Assembly (NCBI RefSeq): GCF_000093025.1
Contig: NC_014207.1
Location: 868,001-932,000, forward strand
From: Methylotenera versatilis 301
GTDB lineage: Bacteria > Pseudomonadota > Gammaproteobacteria > Burkholderiales > Methylophilaceae
Length of the DNA stretch: 64,000 bases
Direction of reading: 5' to 3'
This document shows, in pieces, positions 1 to 8,640 of this stretch. Made by a program: the position numbers and the translations under genes. Under the pieces are notes generated by a model. The model saw only the letters and a list, made by a program, of their open reading frames with translations. It ran no database searches and was not told the origin of the DNA. Numbering within the stretch: position 1 is the stretch's first letter; every line of letters starts with the position of its first letter.

Positions 1-720
1 CTGCTAGTTAGCATTATATTACTACCCATATTTCTAGGCGAAACAAAGATAGTCATCATTATGTTTCCAATCATGGCAATCGGTTTGCTGCGAAAGGATA
101 TTTGGCTGAACCCAACTAAATACTTGCCTATCATTTTAGGCATATTTATTTTTACGCTATTACTCGCGGTTTTTTATGTATATGTTCTACTCGCGAGCAA
201 CTTCTCAGAGGCCTATACCGGGTCCATGAGTTATAACATTGGCAATGTAGGTTATGGTGAATATCTTTTAAATCGAACTACTGTGATGACTTTCTGGTGG
301 AATTTGCATGGCGGTCATGATCCGCTGACTTTTTTGTTTGGGCATGGCCTTGGAAGCTCTTATGAATCTAGTGTGAATGCAGGACATATGGCGCAACTTT
401 ATGTGAAATATGGCATTAATTTAACAACTGTATCCACCATTTTATGGGACTTAGGTATGGTTGGACTTTTTCTATATATCAGTATTTTTATTGTCATGTG
501 GTTTCAAGTAGGGAAGGTTTGGCAACGCACAAGCAACGTGATAATTAAGGCGGATTGCCTAGCTATTCAGGTGGGCATAGCATTTACCATGCTGTTTATA
601 TTTTATTCAGATAGCCAGGTAAATTTAATGGCGCATGAAATCATCGTTGCCTTATTAATCGGTTACGCAGCTTTTTTGTATCAAGAGCAGCACAAAGAGT
701 TAACGGTTAGCTCTTTTTAA
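1..720 (+). CDS. Polysaccharide polymerase/O-antigen ligase-like membrane protein (5' truncated)
   Basis: The frame is open from base 1, so the gene begins upstream of the window and the internal ATG at 61 is not its start. The visible part is strongly hydrophobic, with membrane segments around bases 1-60, 120-200, 430-510 and 580-690. Between them lies a polar loop (bases about 205-400) containing GHGLGSSYES, which resembles the large periplasmic loop of Wzy/O-antigen ligase-type proteins. Just downstream are three GT4 and one GT2 glycosyltransferases and a secreted glycosidase, so a role in polymerising or ligating an exopolysaccharide is inferred. The exact family cannot be fixed from the C-terminal part. 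Confidence 0.6.
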   Translation: MLVSIILLPIFLGETKIVIIMFPIMAIGLLRKDIWLNPTKYLPIILGIFIFTLLLAVFYVYVLLASNFSEAYTGSMSYNIGNVGYGEYLLNRTTVMTFWWNLHGGHDPLTFLFGHGLGSSYESSVNAGHMAQLYVKYGINLTTVSTILWDLGMVGLFLYISIFIVMWFQVGKVWQRTSNVIIKADCLAIQVGIAFTMLFIFYSDSQVNLMAHEIIVALLIGYAAFLYQEQHKELTVSSF

Positions 721-739
721 ATTAGATTCATTACATTTT

Positions 740-1948
740 ATGCACATACTTTTTTTTACCAGTGAACAGTGGCCAACGTTTAGGGCAGACTTAACTATTC
801 TGTTTGGAAAGTATCTGCCACGTTTTGATGTTACTTGCGACTTAGTAACAGAGCAAGATACCAATGACCTATTAAAACCTGTAGCTTGGCCAGCGGGAAA
901 AGCCTTGTTATGCAAGGTACCCAAAAATCGTGCTGGGCAATACCTCATTAAGTTTTTACACCAATGCAAAGTTTTAGTCACAACTAACTATAGTCACTAT
1001 CAAGCGGTGCAAGTGAGAGATATGACCGTCATTGCATTGCTTGCCATAATGGTATGTAAGATTAAAAAGAAACCATTCTACTATTGGCTTTCATATCCCC
1101 AGTCAGAAGGTCAGGTGCAGCGTGCTAAAGCGCGTGGCGTAGGTGCTGGAATGCGTTACTGGTTTCCGTTAATTCAAGGCACTATTGGTCAATATTTGCT
1201 CTATAAAATAATATTGCCAAACGCACAACATGTTTTTGTTCAATCTGAAACGATGCTGCAAATGGTCGCTCAGCGTGGTATAGCTAAAGAAAAGATGACG
1301 CCAGTACCAATGGGCGTAGATTTACAAGCTGCACAACAAAAACTACTACCTAGCGACAATCCATTATTGGTGAATAAACGGGTTTTAGTTTATTTAGGTA
1401 CTTTAGATCGCGTTCGACAAATTGAAATTTTATTCAATATGTTGGCGATAGTGCGTGAAAGTATTCCGAACATTATGCTGGTATTGGCAGGAGACACGGA
1501 AGACAAAGCACACCGCGCTTGGTTAGAGCAAGAGGCCCGTAGTTTAGGGGTAATGGACTCAATACTGTGGACTGGATGGCTGCCTATGCAGGAAGCTTGG
1601 CGTTATGTAGCTGCAGCCGAAATTGGTTTGTCGCCAATACCTCGCGGGTATTTATTAGACATGGGTTCTCCTACTAAGGCGATTGAATACATGGCGCTCG
1701 GACTGCCTGTGGTCATGAATGATAATCCAGATCAAGCACTAGTTGCTAGAGAGAGTGGCGCCGCCACCTGTGTGCCACTTGATGCGAAGTCTTTTGCAAC
1801 GGCTATCACTCATTTGCTAAATGATACTGAGGCTAAAACTACTATGCAGACTAAGGGCATCGAGTATGTGAATAAAGTACGTGGTTATGGGCAACTCGCA
1901 ATCAATCTGTCCTCAACATATCATCAGCTCATCTCAAAACTGTCATAA
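740..1948 (+). CDS. GT4-type glycosyltransferase
   Basis: 402 aa, soluble, with the two-Rossmann GT-B layout. The C-terminal donor-binding half contains LVYLGTLDRVRQIE and the SPTKAIEYMALGLPVV segment that corresponds to the nucleotide-sugar binding region of family GT4. It probably adds one sugar to a lipid-linked exopolysaccharide repeat unit at the cytoplasmic face. It follows the polymerase-like gene by 19 bases on the same strand. Donor and acceptor cannot be deduced. A 180-base AT-rich spacer without a clear terminator separates it from the next transferase. Confidence 0.85.
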   Translation: MHILFFTSEQWPTFRADLTILFGKYLPRFDVTCDLVTEQDTNDLLKPVAWPAGKALLCKVPKNRAGQYLIKFLHQCKVLVTTNYSHYQAVQVRDMTVIALLAIMVCKIKKKPFYYWLSYPQSEGQVQRAKARGVGAGMRYWFPLIQGTIGQYLLYKIILPNAQHVFVQSETMLQMVAQRGIAKEKMTPVPMGVDLQAAQQKLLPSDNPLLVNKRVLVYLGTLDRVRQIEILFNMLAIVRESIPNIMLVLAGDTEDKAHRAWLEQEARSLGVMDSILWTGWLPMQEAWRYVAAAEIGLSPIPRGYLLDMGSPTKAIEYMALGLPVVMNDNPDQALVARESGAATCVPLDAKSFATAITHLLNDTEAKTTMQTKGIEYVNKVRGYGQLAINLSSTYHQLISKLS

Positions 1949-2128
1949 AACCTAACTATCATGATGCATTAGTTTAGTGCTCTTATGCTTAATACATTCT
2001 TAAGGTTTTAGATGCCGCAATATAAAACAAACCTATGCTTTAAGTGATGGAGTATCGCAACTCAAAGAGCCATTTATTGGGTCTTATCCTTTTTTATTGA
2101 TGCATTTGATTAGTAAGCACAGCTTTGT

Positions 2129-3064
2129 ATGAAAAAATTCCAAGAAAAACGCCCTATATTTACCGTATTTACACCTACATTTAACCGTGCCCATACATTG
2201 CACCGGGTTTACGATAGCCTGAAGTCACAAACGTTTACAGATTTTGAATGGGTGGTGGTAGATGATGGTTCAACTGATGGCACCTATCAGTTAATTAAAG
2301 ACTGGCAGCAATCAAGTGAGTTTCCAATTGTTTATTTGCAACAACCAAACTACGGTAAGCACATCGCGTTTAATCGGGGCGTTAAAAAAGCAAAAGGAAG
2401 TTTGTTTTTACCTATTGACTCAGATGATGCTTTTTTGCCGAACTCCTTGTCTATTATGTGGCACTGGTGGCAATTAATTCCCGATAATGAGCGTCAACAA
2501 TATACTGGTATTGTGACTTTATGCCAGTTTGAGAATGGACAAGTCTGTGGAGATGTATTTGCAGCACATCCCTTAGATACCAACGCTTTAAATTTGCGTT
2601 ATAAATATAAAAAACGTGGTGAAACTTGGGGTTTTCACCGAACAGAAATTTTAAAAAAATACCCATTTCCAGAAGATATTTCAGTGCGATTTGTACCTGA
2701 GAATATTGTGTGGGACGCGATTGCAAAAGAATACAAGATTAGGTGTATTAACGAGCCACTTAGAGTGTTCTATCAAGACTCGGGTAATCAAATTACCAAA
2801 GCTAACCCCAAGAAAAAAGCTTTAGTTAAGGATTATTTTTTGCAGATGCTAAATCGTGATTTTAAGTATTTTCATAATGACCCTAAGACATTTATTAAGT
2901 GGGCTATGTTGTATGTGAGATATAGCCTTCATGCAGGCGATGTTCGCTTTATGCAATTCTCGAGATTCAAAAGTGTAAGTGTATTTGTGCTTTGTACCCT
3001 AGCAATTTTCCCAGGCTTGCTTATATTCTGTTCAGATAATCTGCGCAAAGTTGCAAATACATGA
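2129..3064 (+). CDS. GT2-type glycosyltransferase
   Basis: 311 aa. The N-terminal GT-A domain has FTPTFNRAHTL near residue 14, VVVDDGSTDG at 42-51 and a DSDD metal/nucleotide-binding motif at 97-100, the hallmarks of inverting family GT2. A single hydrophobic stretch near residues 283-303 could anchor the C-terminus in the inner membrane. Its stop overlaps the start of the next gene (ATGA at 3061-3064), so the two are translationally coupled. Likely role: transfer of one sugar in exopolysaccharide assembly. The specific sugar is unknown. Confidence 0.87.
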   Translation: MKKFQEKRPIFTVFTPTFNRAHTLHRVYDSLKSQTFTDFEWVVVDDGSTDGTYQLIKDWQQSSEFPIVYLQQPNYGKHIAFNRGVKKAKGSLFLPIDSDDAFLPNSLSIMWHWWQLIPDNERQQYTGIVTLCQFENGQVCGDVFAAHPLDTNALNLRYKYKKRGETWGFHRTEILKKYPFPEDISVRFVPENIVWDAIAKEYKIRCINEPLRVFYQDSGNQITKANPKKKALVKDYFLQMLNRDFKYFHNDPKTFIKWAMLYVRYSLHAGDVRFMQFSRFKSVSVFVLCTLAIFPGLLIFCSDNLRKVANT

Positions 3065-5391
3065 AGTTTAATCGCCACAACATATTAATTTTATTGTGTT
3101 GTTTAGCTGGTGTTATGCATGCCTCTGTCACTGCCGCATCAGAAAACTGGGTTCCAGTTAAAGATGTTTCTTTAATGATTGAGCCAGGTTCCATTCTAGA
3201 CTTTTCAAATTTAACACTACCGGCAAAACCTATACAAAAGCGCATTATAGTTAATCAGCAAGGTCATTATGCTTTTGAGGATGCTCCAGAGAAGCCGGTT
3301 CGTTTTTTGATTGGATCGCTGGGTTTTGGCGTGAATCTAGGTGGTTTTCCTAGCCATGATCTTGTTGATTTGTATGTGAAGCAGTACCGGATGCATGGTT
3401 ATAACATGGTCAGGCTGGATTTCGTTGAATCCATGCTGATGGAGGGGCGTAAAGTCGATTTTGATTACAACCCTGAACAGCTAGATCGATTTCAATACTT
3501 AATTAGCGCATTAAAAAGTAATGGTATTTACCTAATATTAAACGGCTTAAGTAATGATAATGGCGGTTATGGCAATATTACTGAGCGTTGGTTAGGTAAA
3601 AAACAACTTCACCAAGGCATTTATTTTGATGCTGAAAAGCAAGCGCATTGGAAAAAATTGATGGCAACCATGTATGGGTCGGTGAATCCATATACTGGTA
3701 TGAGCATATTGAAGGATCCAACATTAGCGGGATTGATTCTAGTCAACGAAGGTAATCTCGTATTTGTAAATCGCCAAGGTGTTTCGCCAGTTTTTAAACC
3801 GCAATTTGCAAAATGGCTTAAAAAGAAATATGGTAGTAATCAGGCTCTGAAAGCGGCTTGGGGCAATGAGTATAAAAAAGAAGATGACATAGAGTCAAAT
3901 CAGGTGAGCTTTCCTGCGCCAGATGCATGGACGTCGCATCGCATGTCAGATGTACAACAGTTTTTTGTGGAAACTGAGAAAAAGACCGCAGATTGGATGA
4001 CACAGTATTTACGTTCGCAAGGTTACCAAGGTTTAGTCACGAGTTATAACGTTTGGCATGCCCCAGAAGCGCAAGCGAGTAGGGCGCAGTTTGAATGGGT
4101 TGATATGCATAATTACTTTGCACACCCTGAATATATCAGTTCGCAAGAAATGAGCGTGAGGCAGGACAGCATGCTTAAAGGAGACGCCAATTATATTAGA
4201 GAGCTTACATCCGCAAAGCATATTGGCAAGGCATATACCGTAACAGAGCATGGGCAAGTTTTCTGGAATCAATATAGACGTGAGAATGGCTTAGCATTGC
4301 CAGCTTATGCAGCATTGCAAAGCTGGGACGGCATTTGTCAGCACTCAGGCGCTATTGATTTAAGTTATGCACCAACTGTGGGTAGAAAGAATTTTATCAA
4401 CCCTTTTGCGGTTGGAACAGATCCAATATCTCGTGCAACAGAAACGTTATCCGCCTTACTTTTTCTACGTGGAGATGTTTCACCAGCAAAACATACGATT
4501 GTTGTGAAATTTGGCCATTCTGATGCTTTTGATAAAAGTGCACACCTAGGAAATACGCCATCTGATATCTCTAAACTAAGTTTGGTCACGGGGATAGGGC
4601 TAGCTTGGCAAGGTAATACACAGCAGGCTTCAACAGCCAATAAAGGGCTATATGATGCTGAAGTTTTACTAAATCAGCCTGGGTTGAATATATTAAAAGA
4701 TGGAGCATTAGCACCAGTTAAAGTGACATCTAATTTAAGTACAAAGTTAGATAAATTGGCTAAAGATTATGGCGGAAAACTAGCCTACAAGCTAAGTAAA
4801 GTCAATGTGATCGCAGATGATCGCTGGGCTGCAAGGGTGGAGGATTTAAGAAAGTCTGACTTTATTGATGTTAATAACCTTACTAATGCACAGCAAGATT
4901 TATTTCAAAGCGACACGGGAGAGCTCTTTTTAGATGCCCAGAAAAAGCAAATGAAAGTGATAACGCCTAATACAGAAGCTGTTGTATTTGATGAGTTAAA
5001 TCAAATTACACTGAATCAACTTTCTGTGTTGTCGGCCGATAGCCCCGCACTGGTGGCAGTTTCTGCAATGGACAAACAACCGTTAGCCAATAGTAAACGC
5101 ATGTTAGTGGTGCTTTCAACAGATGCTAGAAATACCGACATGCGTTTTAGTGATGCTGCTGAAACTACATCGACAGATTTAGGGGTGGCGCCAGTGCTCA
5201 TTCGCATTGCTAAGGTAAAGCTTGGGTTAAAAAATATAAATAAGAGCAAATTGAAGGTGTTTTCAACTAATTTGCGTGGCCAGAGAAAGGATCAAATCAA
5301 GGTCATACAAACGGAGAATGGCATTGAGTTTGATTTAGACATCAGCAAGTTAACGCATGGTGCAACGACATATTTTGAAATTAGTGTTTAG
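3061..5391 (+). CDS. Exported glycoside hydrolase (clan GH-A-like TIM barrel)
   Basis: 776 aa with a signal peptide (cleavage probably after the ASVTAA region, near residue 26). Residues about 80-450 read as a GH5/GH42-like barrel: NMVRLDF near 115, LILVNEGN with E230 as candidate acid/base, and TVTEHG with E396 as candidate nucleophile. The roughly 300 C-terminal residues look like beta-rich accessory domains. It starts inside the stop of the GT2 gene (4-base overlap), a sign that the glycosidase belongs to the synthesis operon. It may trim or edit the exported polymer in the periplasm. Substrate unknown; family number not certain. Confidence 0.75.
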   Translation: MKFNRHNILILLCCLAGVMHASVTAASENWVPVKDVSLMIEPGSILDFSNLTLPAKPIQKRIIVNQQGHYAFEDAPEKPVRFLIGSLGFGVNLGGFPSHDLVDLYVKQYRMHGYNMVRLDFVESMLMEGRKVDFDYNPEQLDRFQYLISALKSNGIYLILNGLSNDNGGYGNITERWLGKKQLHQGIYFDAEKQAHWKKLMATMYGSVNPYTGMSILKDPTLAGLILVNEGNLVFVNRQGVSPVFKPQFAKWLKKKYGSNQALKAAWGNEYKKEDDIESNQVSFPAPDAWTSHRMSDVQQFFVETEKKTADWMTQYLRSQGYQGLVTSYNVWHAPEAQASRAQFEWVDMHNYFAHPEYISSQEMSVRQDSMLKGDANYIRELTSAKHIGKAYTVTEHGQVFWNQYRRENGLALPAYAALQSWDGICQHSGAIDLSYAPTVGRKNFINPFAVGTDPISRATETLSALLFLRGDVSPAKHTIVVKFGHSDAFDKSAHLGNTPSDISKLSLVTGIGLAWQGNTQQASTANKGLYDAEVLLNQPGLNILKDGALAPVKVTSNLSTKLDKLAKDYGGKLAYKLSKVNVIADDRWAARVEDLRKSDFIDVNNLTNAQQDLFQSDTGELFLDAQKKQMKVITPNTEAVVFDELNQITLNQLSVLSADSPALVAVSAMDKQPLANSKRMLVVLSTDARNTDMRFSDAAETTSTDLGVAPVLIRIAKVKLGLKNINKSKLKVFSTNLRGQRKDQIKVIQTENGIEFDLDISKLTHGATTYFEISV

Positions 5392-5402
5392 ATTGCTTTC
5401 AA

Positions 5403-6689
5403 ATGACCTCAAATAGCCTCAGCAGAAAAAGCCTTGCTATCATTGTGCCAGAGTTATTGCCAGTGCCACCTGTAAAAGGTGGGGCAGTAGAGCATTGGGT
5501 GCATGAAGCTTCTAAGCGTTTAGATCAAGCTGAGTTTGAAATAAGTATTATTTCAAGACCTGCCAATGACCATGGTATTGATGGCGTGCAGTATTTAACG
5601 ATTCCATGGACTAAAACTGAAGAGTTTTTTCATCGCATAAAAGAGCGTTTAACTTGGCGTAACCCTTTACGCTACTTGGCGAAGATGCAGAATGTAGCCT
5701 CCTATGGCAGACGTATGGCAAAACTTGTGCATAGCTTTGATTTGGTGGTGATACATAACGAACCAAATTTACTATTGTTTTTAAGAAGTAATCCGCTGCA
5801 AAAAGTAATCTTACATATGCATAATGAACATTTAACGATTAGGATGTTTAGGCCATTTTACCGTTATGCACTTAAAAAGGTTGATTCGGTTATATGCGTA
5901 AGTGATTACATAAGACACTCTGCAATAAAGCATTTTCCTCAATATGCAGATAAGTTCATCGTGGTTTTTAATGCCACAGACCCTAATGTTTTCATGCCTT
6001 ATGGTGACGAGGCATTGCATCAATTAAAAGAAGTAGTAGCTTTAGAAGCGGATAAAAAATATTTACTTTACGTAGGCCGGTTAACTGAAGTCAAAGGTGT
6101 GCATGTGTTAATTCAGGCGTTTGAGCAGATTCATCAGCGTTTGCCAAACACTAAACTCATTATTGTTGGCAGCTCTTTTTTTGAGGGGGCAGCAAAAACT
6201 GCCTATGAGCAAACTTTAGTTGAACTTGCAAAGCCCATTAGCCAACACATTATCTTCACTGGCTATATCCCACACGAAAAACTTAAATATCTATATTCCG
6301 CAGTAGATATCGTTGTTTTGCCATCCATTTGGCAAGATCCATGCCCATTAGTAGTGCTAGAAGCTATGGCATCTGGTACATGTTTGGTGAGTTCTGCCGT
6401 AGGTGGAGTGCCTGAAGTTGTTGAAAATAAAATTAATGGCATTTTGGTGAAAGAAGCTGATGTTGATGCATTAGTAGATGCTGTGTGTGGTGTTCTGCTA
6501 CATGATGAACATAAAGTTCAAATGGAGTATTTATCGCGAAAGAAGATTATTGCAGGGTACACATGGGAGCGCCTTGTAGACGAGTTAGAAGCCATCTTAT
6601 TTTGTTGTGATGGTATTTTACAAATTGATAACGCTACTACCATGCCATTAATTAAGTATATCAATAATTCGAAGTTGAACACCCCATGA
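5403..6689 (+). CDS. GT4-type glycosyltransferase
   Basis: 428 aa, GT-B fold. The N-terminus has PVKGGAVEHWVHE, the glycine-rich acceptor-side loop of GT4 enzymes. The C-terminal half has LLYVGRLTEVKGVHVLI and an E-x7-E motif (LEAMASGTCLVSSAVGGVPE). It lies 11 bases after the glycosidase and ends in an ATGA overlap with the next transferase (6686-6689). Probably transfers one sugar of the exopolysaccharide repeat at the cytoplasmic face of the inner membrane. Confidence 0.88.
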   Translation: MTSNSLSRKSLAIIVPELLPVPPVKGGAVEHWVHEASKRLDQAEFEISIISRPANDHGIDGVQYLTIPWTKTEEFFHRIKERLTWRNPLRYLAKMQNVASYGRRMAKLVHSFDLVVIHNEPNLLLFLRSNPLQKVILHMHNEHLTIRMFRPFYRYALKKVDSVICVSDYIRHSAIKHFPQYADKFIVVFNATDPNVFMPYGDEALHQLKEVVALEADKKYLLYVGRLTEVKGVHVLIQAFEQIHQRLPNTKLIIVGSSFFEGAAKTAYEQTLVELAKPISQHIIFTGYIPHEKLKYLYSAVDIVVLPSIWQDPCPLVVLEAMASGTCLVSSAVGGVPEVVENKINGILVKEADVDALVDAVCGVLLHDEHKVQMEYLSRKKIIAGYTWERLVDELEAILFCCDGILQIDNATTMPLIKYINNSKLNTP

Positions 6690-7789
6690 TTGCAATCGTG
6701 TACCCTCAGTTTTATGGTGTTGGTGGCATAGCGCGCTACCTAGATTCTTTTTTGGCCAATCTGCCCGTAGATCACTCAACAATCTATTTGATTACTGGCG
6801 ATGAGCATCGTGTTGATCGACACTATGCCAATGTAGAGTTAATCCATCTACCTTTTAGTTCTAGTCGTTTTAATTTATTTTTTTGGTCTCTTAAAGCGCG
6901 CAAAATATTAAATGAATTGTATAAACAGAGAAAAATTCAATACATTAATTTGCATATACCGCCACTTATTCCTGGGCTTTTTATGCCTAGGCATATCCCA
7001 TTGATACTTACTGCTCATACTACTTACATCGGTATGTCGGGTAGGTTTTATAAAACTCAATACTTTGTAAGCCAGTGGCGTGATTTTGAAGTCAATATTA
7101 AATTGTGGCTGGAATCTCGTATATTTAAACAAGCTGTAAAAATTATTACGCTAACGGAGCAGGGTAGGCAGGAGTTGCTTACTTACGGAGTCACGAAGCC
7201 TATCGAAATTATCCCTAATGGCGTCGATACCTCATTGTTTACACAAGATCTCACAGTTGCTAAAGATTATGATGTGTTGTTTTGCGGGCGTATTGAGCAT
7301 CGTAAAGGCAGTCGGGCAATGGTTAAAGTTTGCCTTGCGTTGATTCAACAAAAGCCAGATATTCGCATTTTGATTGTTGGTTATGGAGATGATGATGTTT
7401 GGGTGAAATCCCATCTGTCTAATCTGACTGAAAATATTAATCTTACTGGTAAGGTCAGCTTTTCAGACATGCAACACTATTATCAAAGAAGTAAGTTATA
7501 TGTTTCCACTTCTTATTATGAAGGTTTGCCTGGCACATGTTTAGAGGCAATGGCAATGGGCTTGCCGACGATAGCTTGGGATTTTCTGTTTTATCAGGGT
7601 TTAGTAGAGCAAGATGAAACTGGCTGTTTGGTAGAGCCAAATAACATAAGAGAGATGGCCAAAAAAATTATTAGCTTATTAGAGAGCCAATTGACCATAA
7701 CGCGTATGCAACAAAACACCAGAGTACATGTAGAGCGTGACTTTAACTGGCGGAGATTATCTAAACGAATACTTTCTGTATTTGAATAA
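6686..7789 (+). CDS. GT4-type glycosyltransferase
   Basis: 367 aa, GT-B fold, with GVGGIARYLDSFL at the N-terminus and PNGVDTSLF, FCGRIEHRKGS and YEGLPGTCLEAMAMGLP in the donor-binding half, all typical of GT4. Translationally coupled to the preceding transferase by a 4-base overlap. It is the last gene of the + strand polysaccharide run. The next genes are convergent and begin with a PEP-CTERM protein ending at 7871. No strong intrinsic terminator is visible in 7790-7870. Confidence 0.88.
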   Translation: MIAIVYPQFYGVGGIARYLDSFLANLPVDHSTIYLITGDEHRVDRHYANVELIHLPFSSSRFNLFFWSLKARKILNELYKQRKIQYINLHIPPLIPGLFMPRHIPLILTAHTTYIGMSGRFYKTQYFVSQWRDFEVNIKLWLESRIFKQAVKIITLTEQGRQELLTYGVTKPIEIIPNGVDTSLFTQDLTVAKDYDVLFCGRIEHRKGSRAMVKVCLALIQQKPDIRILIVGYGDDDVWVKSHLSNLTENINLTGKVSFSDMQHYYQRSKLYVSTSYYEGLPGTCLEAMAMGLPTIAWDFLFYQGLVEQDETGCLVEPNNIREMAKKIISLLESQLTITRMQQNTRVHVERDFNWRRLSKRILSVFE

Positions 7790-7870
7790 CTAAATACTTC
7801 ATGAAGCTCACTTTGTGAACGGAAACAGGAGCCGAAGCCCCCGTTGCTATCTATTAAATAGTTAATAGGA

Positions 7871-8551
7871 TTAGACTTGTTCGTTATTACGACGGCGTGA
7901 CACAAATCCCAATAGCCCTAAACCTGCAAGTAACATAGCGTAGGTTTCTGGTTCGGGAACAGCTGCAACTGTCAAGTTGTCATAAAGCTTACCTGAAGTT
8001 AACACTACAGCGCTAACCGTTAACGAAGAAGCAAAGCTCTGGTTGAAGCTGGTTGTAGTTGATTGGAAGTAATCGTTAGATGTGAAAATGATATTTCCAT
8101 CTTTATCCAAGAATAGTACGTTTGATGCTTGTGGGTTGCCATAGCTTGAACTGTCTAGATTAAATGAGAAGCTACTTAATTGGGTAGGGTTTGCAAATTG
8201 TACTAATACTTGATCAAAACGCGCATCAAGAGCATTAACTCCAGAAGGTGCAGCACCCCAGCCAAGATTGGCAGAGTTTTGCACAAAGATCGAAGGGTCA
8301 ACATTATCATCTGCAATTGAATACGCCGCCCAGTGCTGGCCAGTGACATTAAAGTCAGCGTCTACGGTGTCTACTAAGTGCCCACTTGCAAAACTCACAC
8401 CATTATCTATTGCAACCTGATCTAAATTTGCATTAGCGCCAGATGATAGCAAGTCGAAATTAATCGTAAATTGAGATGCAGATGCTGCAATACTGCTGGT
8501 ACTCACGACAACAGCAAGCAATGTGCTCAGTAAGTTTGATTTTTTAAACAT
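7871..8551 (-). CDS. PEP-CTERM sorting domain protein
   Basis: 226 aa from the ATG at 8551. A longer frame from a TTG at 8569 is less likely because the AAGAGA ribosome-binding site precedes the ATG. It has a cleavable signal peptide (TSSIAASAS), a beta-rich middle, and the C-terminal sorting signal VPEPETYAML followed by a hydrophobic helix and an SRRR basic tail. Such tails are recognised by exosortase (XrtA/EpsH), and proteins carrying them are typically found in exopolysaccharide producers. No exosortase gene is in the window; it may lie upstream of base 1. Probably a biofilm-matrix or surface protein. Confidence 0.9.
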   Translation of the reverse strand: MFKKSNLLSTLLAVVVSTSSIAASASQFTINFDLLSSGANANLDQVAIDNGVSFASGHLVDTVDADFNVTGQHWAAYSIADDNVDPSIFVQNSANLGWGAAPSGVNALDARFDQVLVQFANPTQLSSFSFNLDSSSYGNPQASNVLFLDKDGNIIFTSNDYFQSTTTSFNQSFASSLTVSAVVLTSGKLYDNLTVAAVPEPETYAMLLAGLGLLGFVSRRRNNEQV

Positions 8552-8594
8552 GGTATTTTCTCTTTTCAAGATGTTTTAAATGATTCAGCTTTCA

Positions 8595-8626
8595 GTTCAA
8601 CCCATCTTTACCAAGACGGGTTGAAC
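8595..8626 (-). other. Intergenic hairpin between phosphatase and PEP-CTERM genes
   Basis: Inverted repeat GTTCAACCC (8595-8603) / GGGTTGAAC (8618-8626), extended by TCTT/AAGA inside the loop. It lies 15 bases after the phosphatase stop and before the PEP-CTERM start. There is no T-run on the transcribed strand, so it may be an mRNA-stabilising or partial termination structure rather than a classic terminator. Confidence 0.55.
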
Positions 8627-8640
8627 CAAATGCATTTGAT

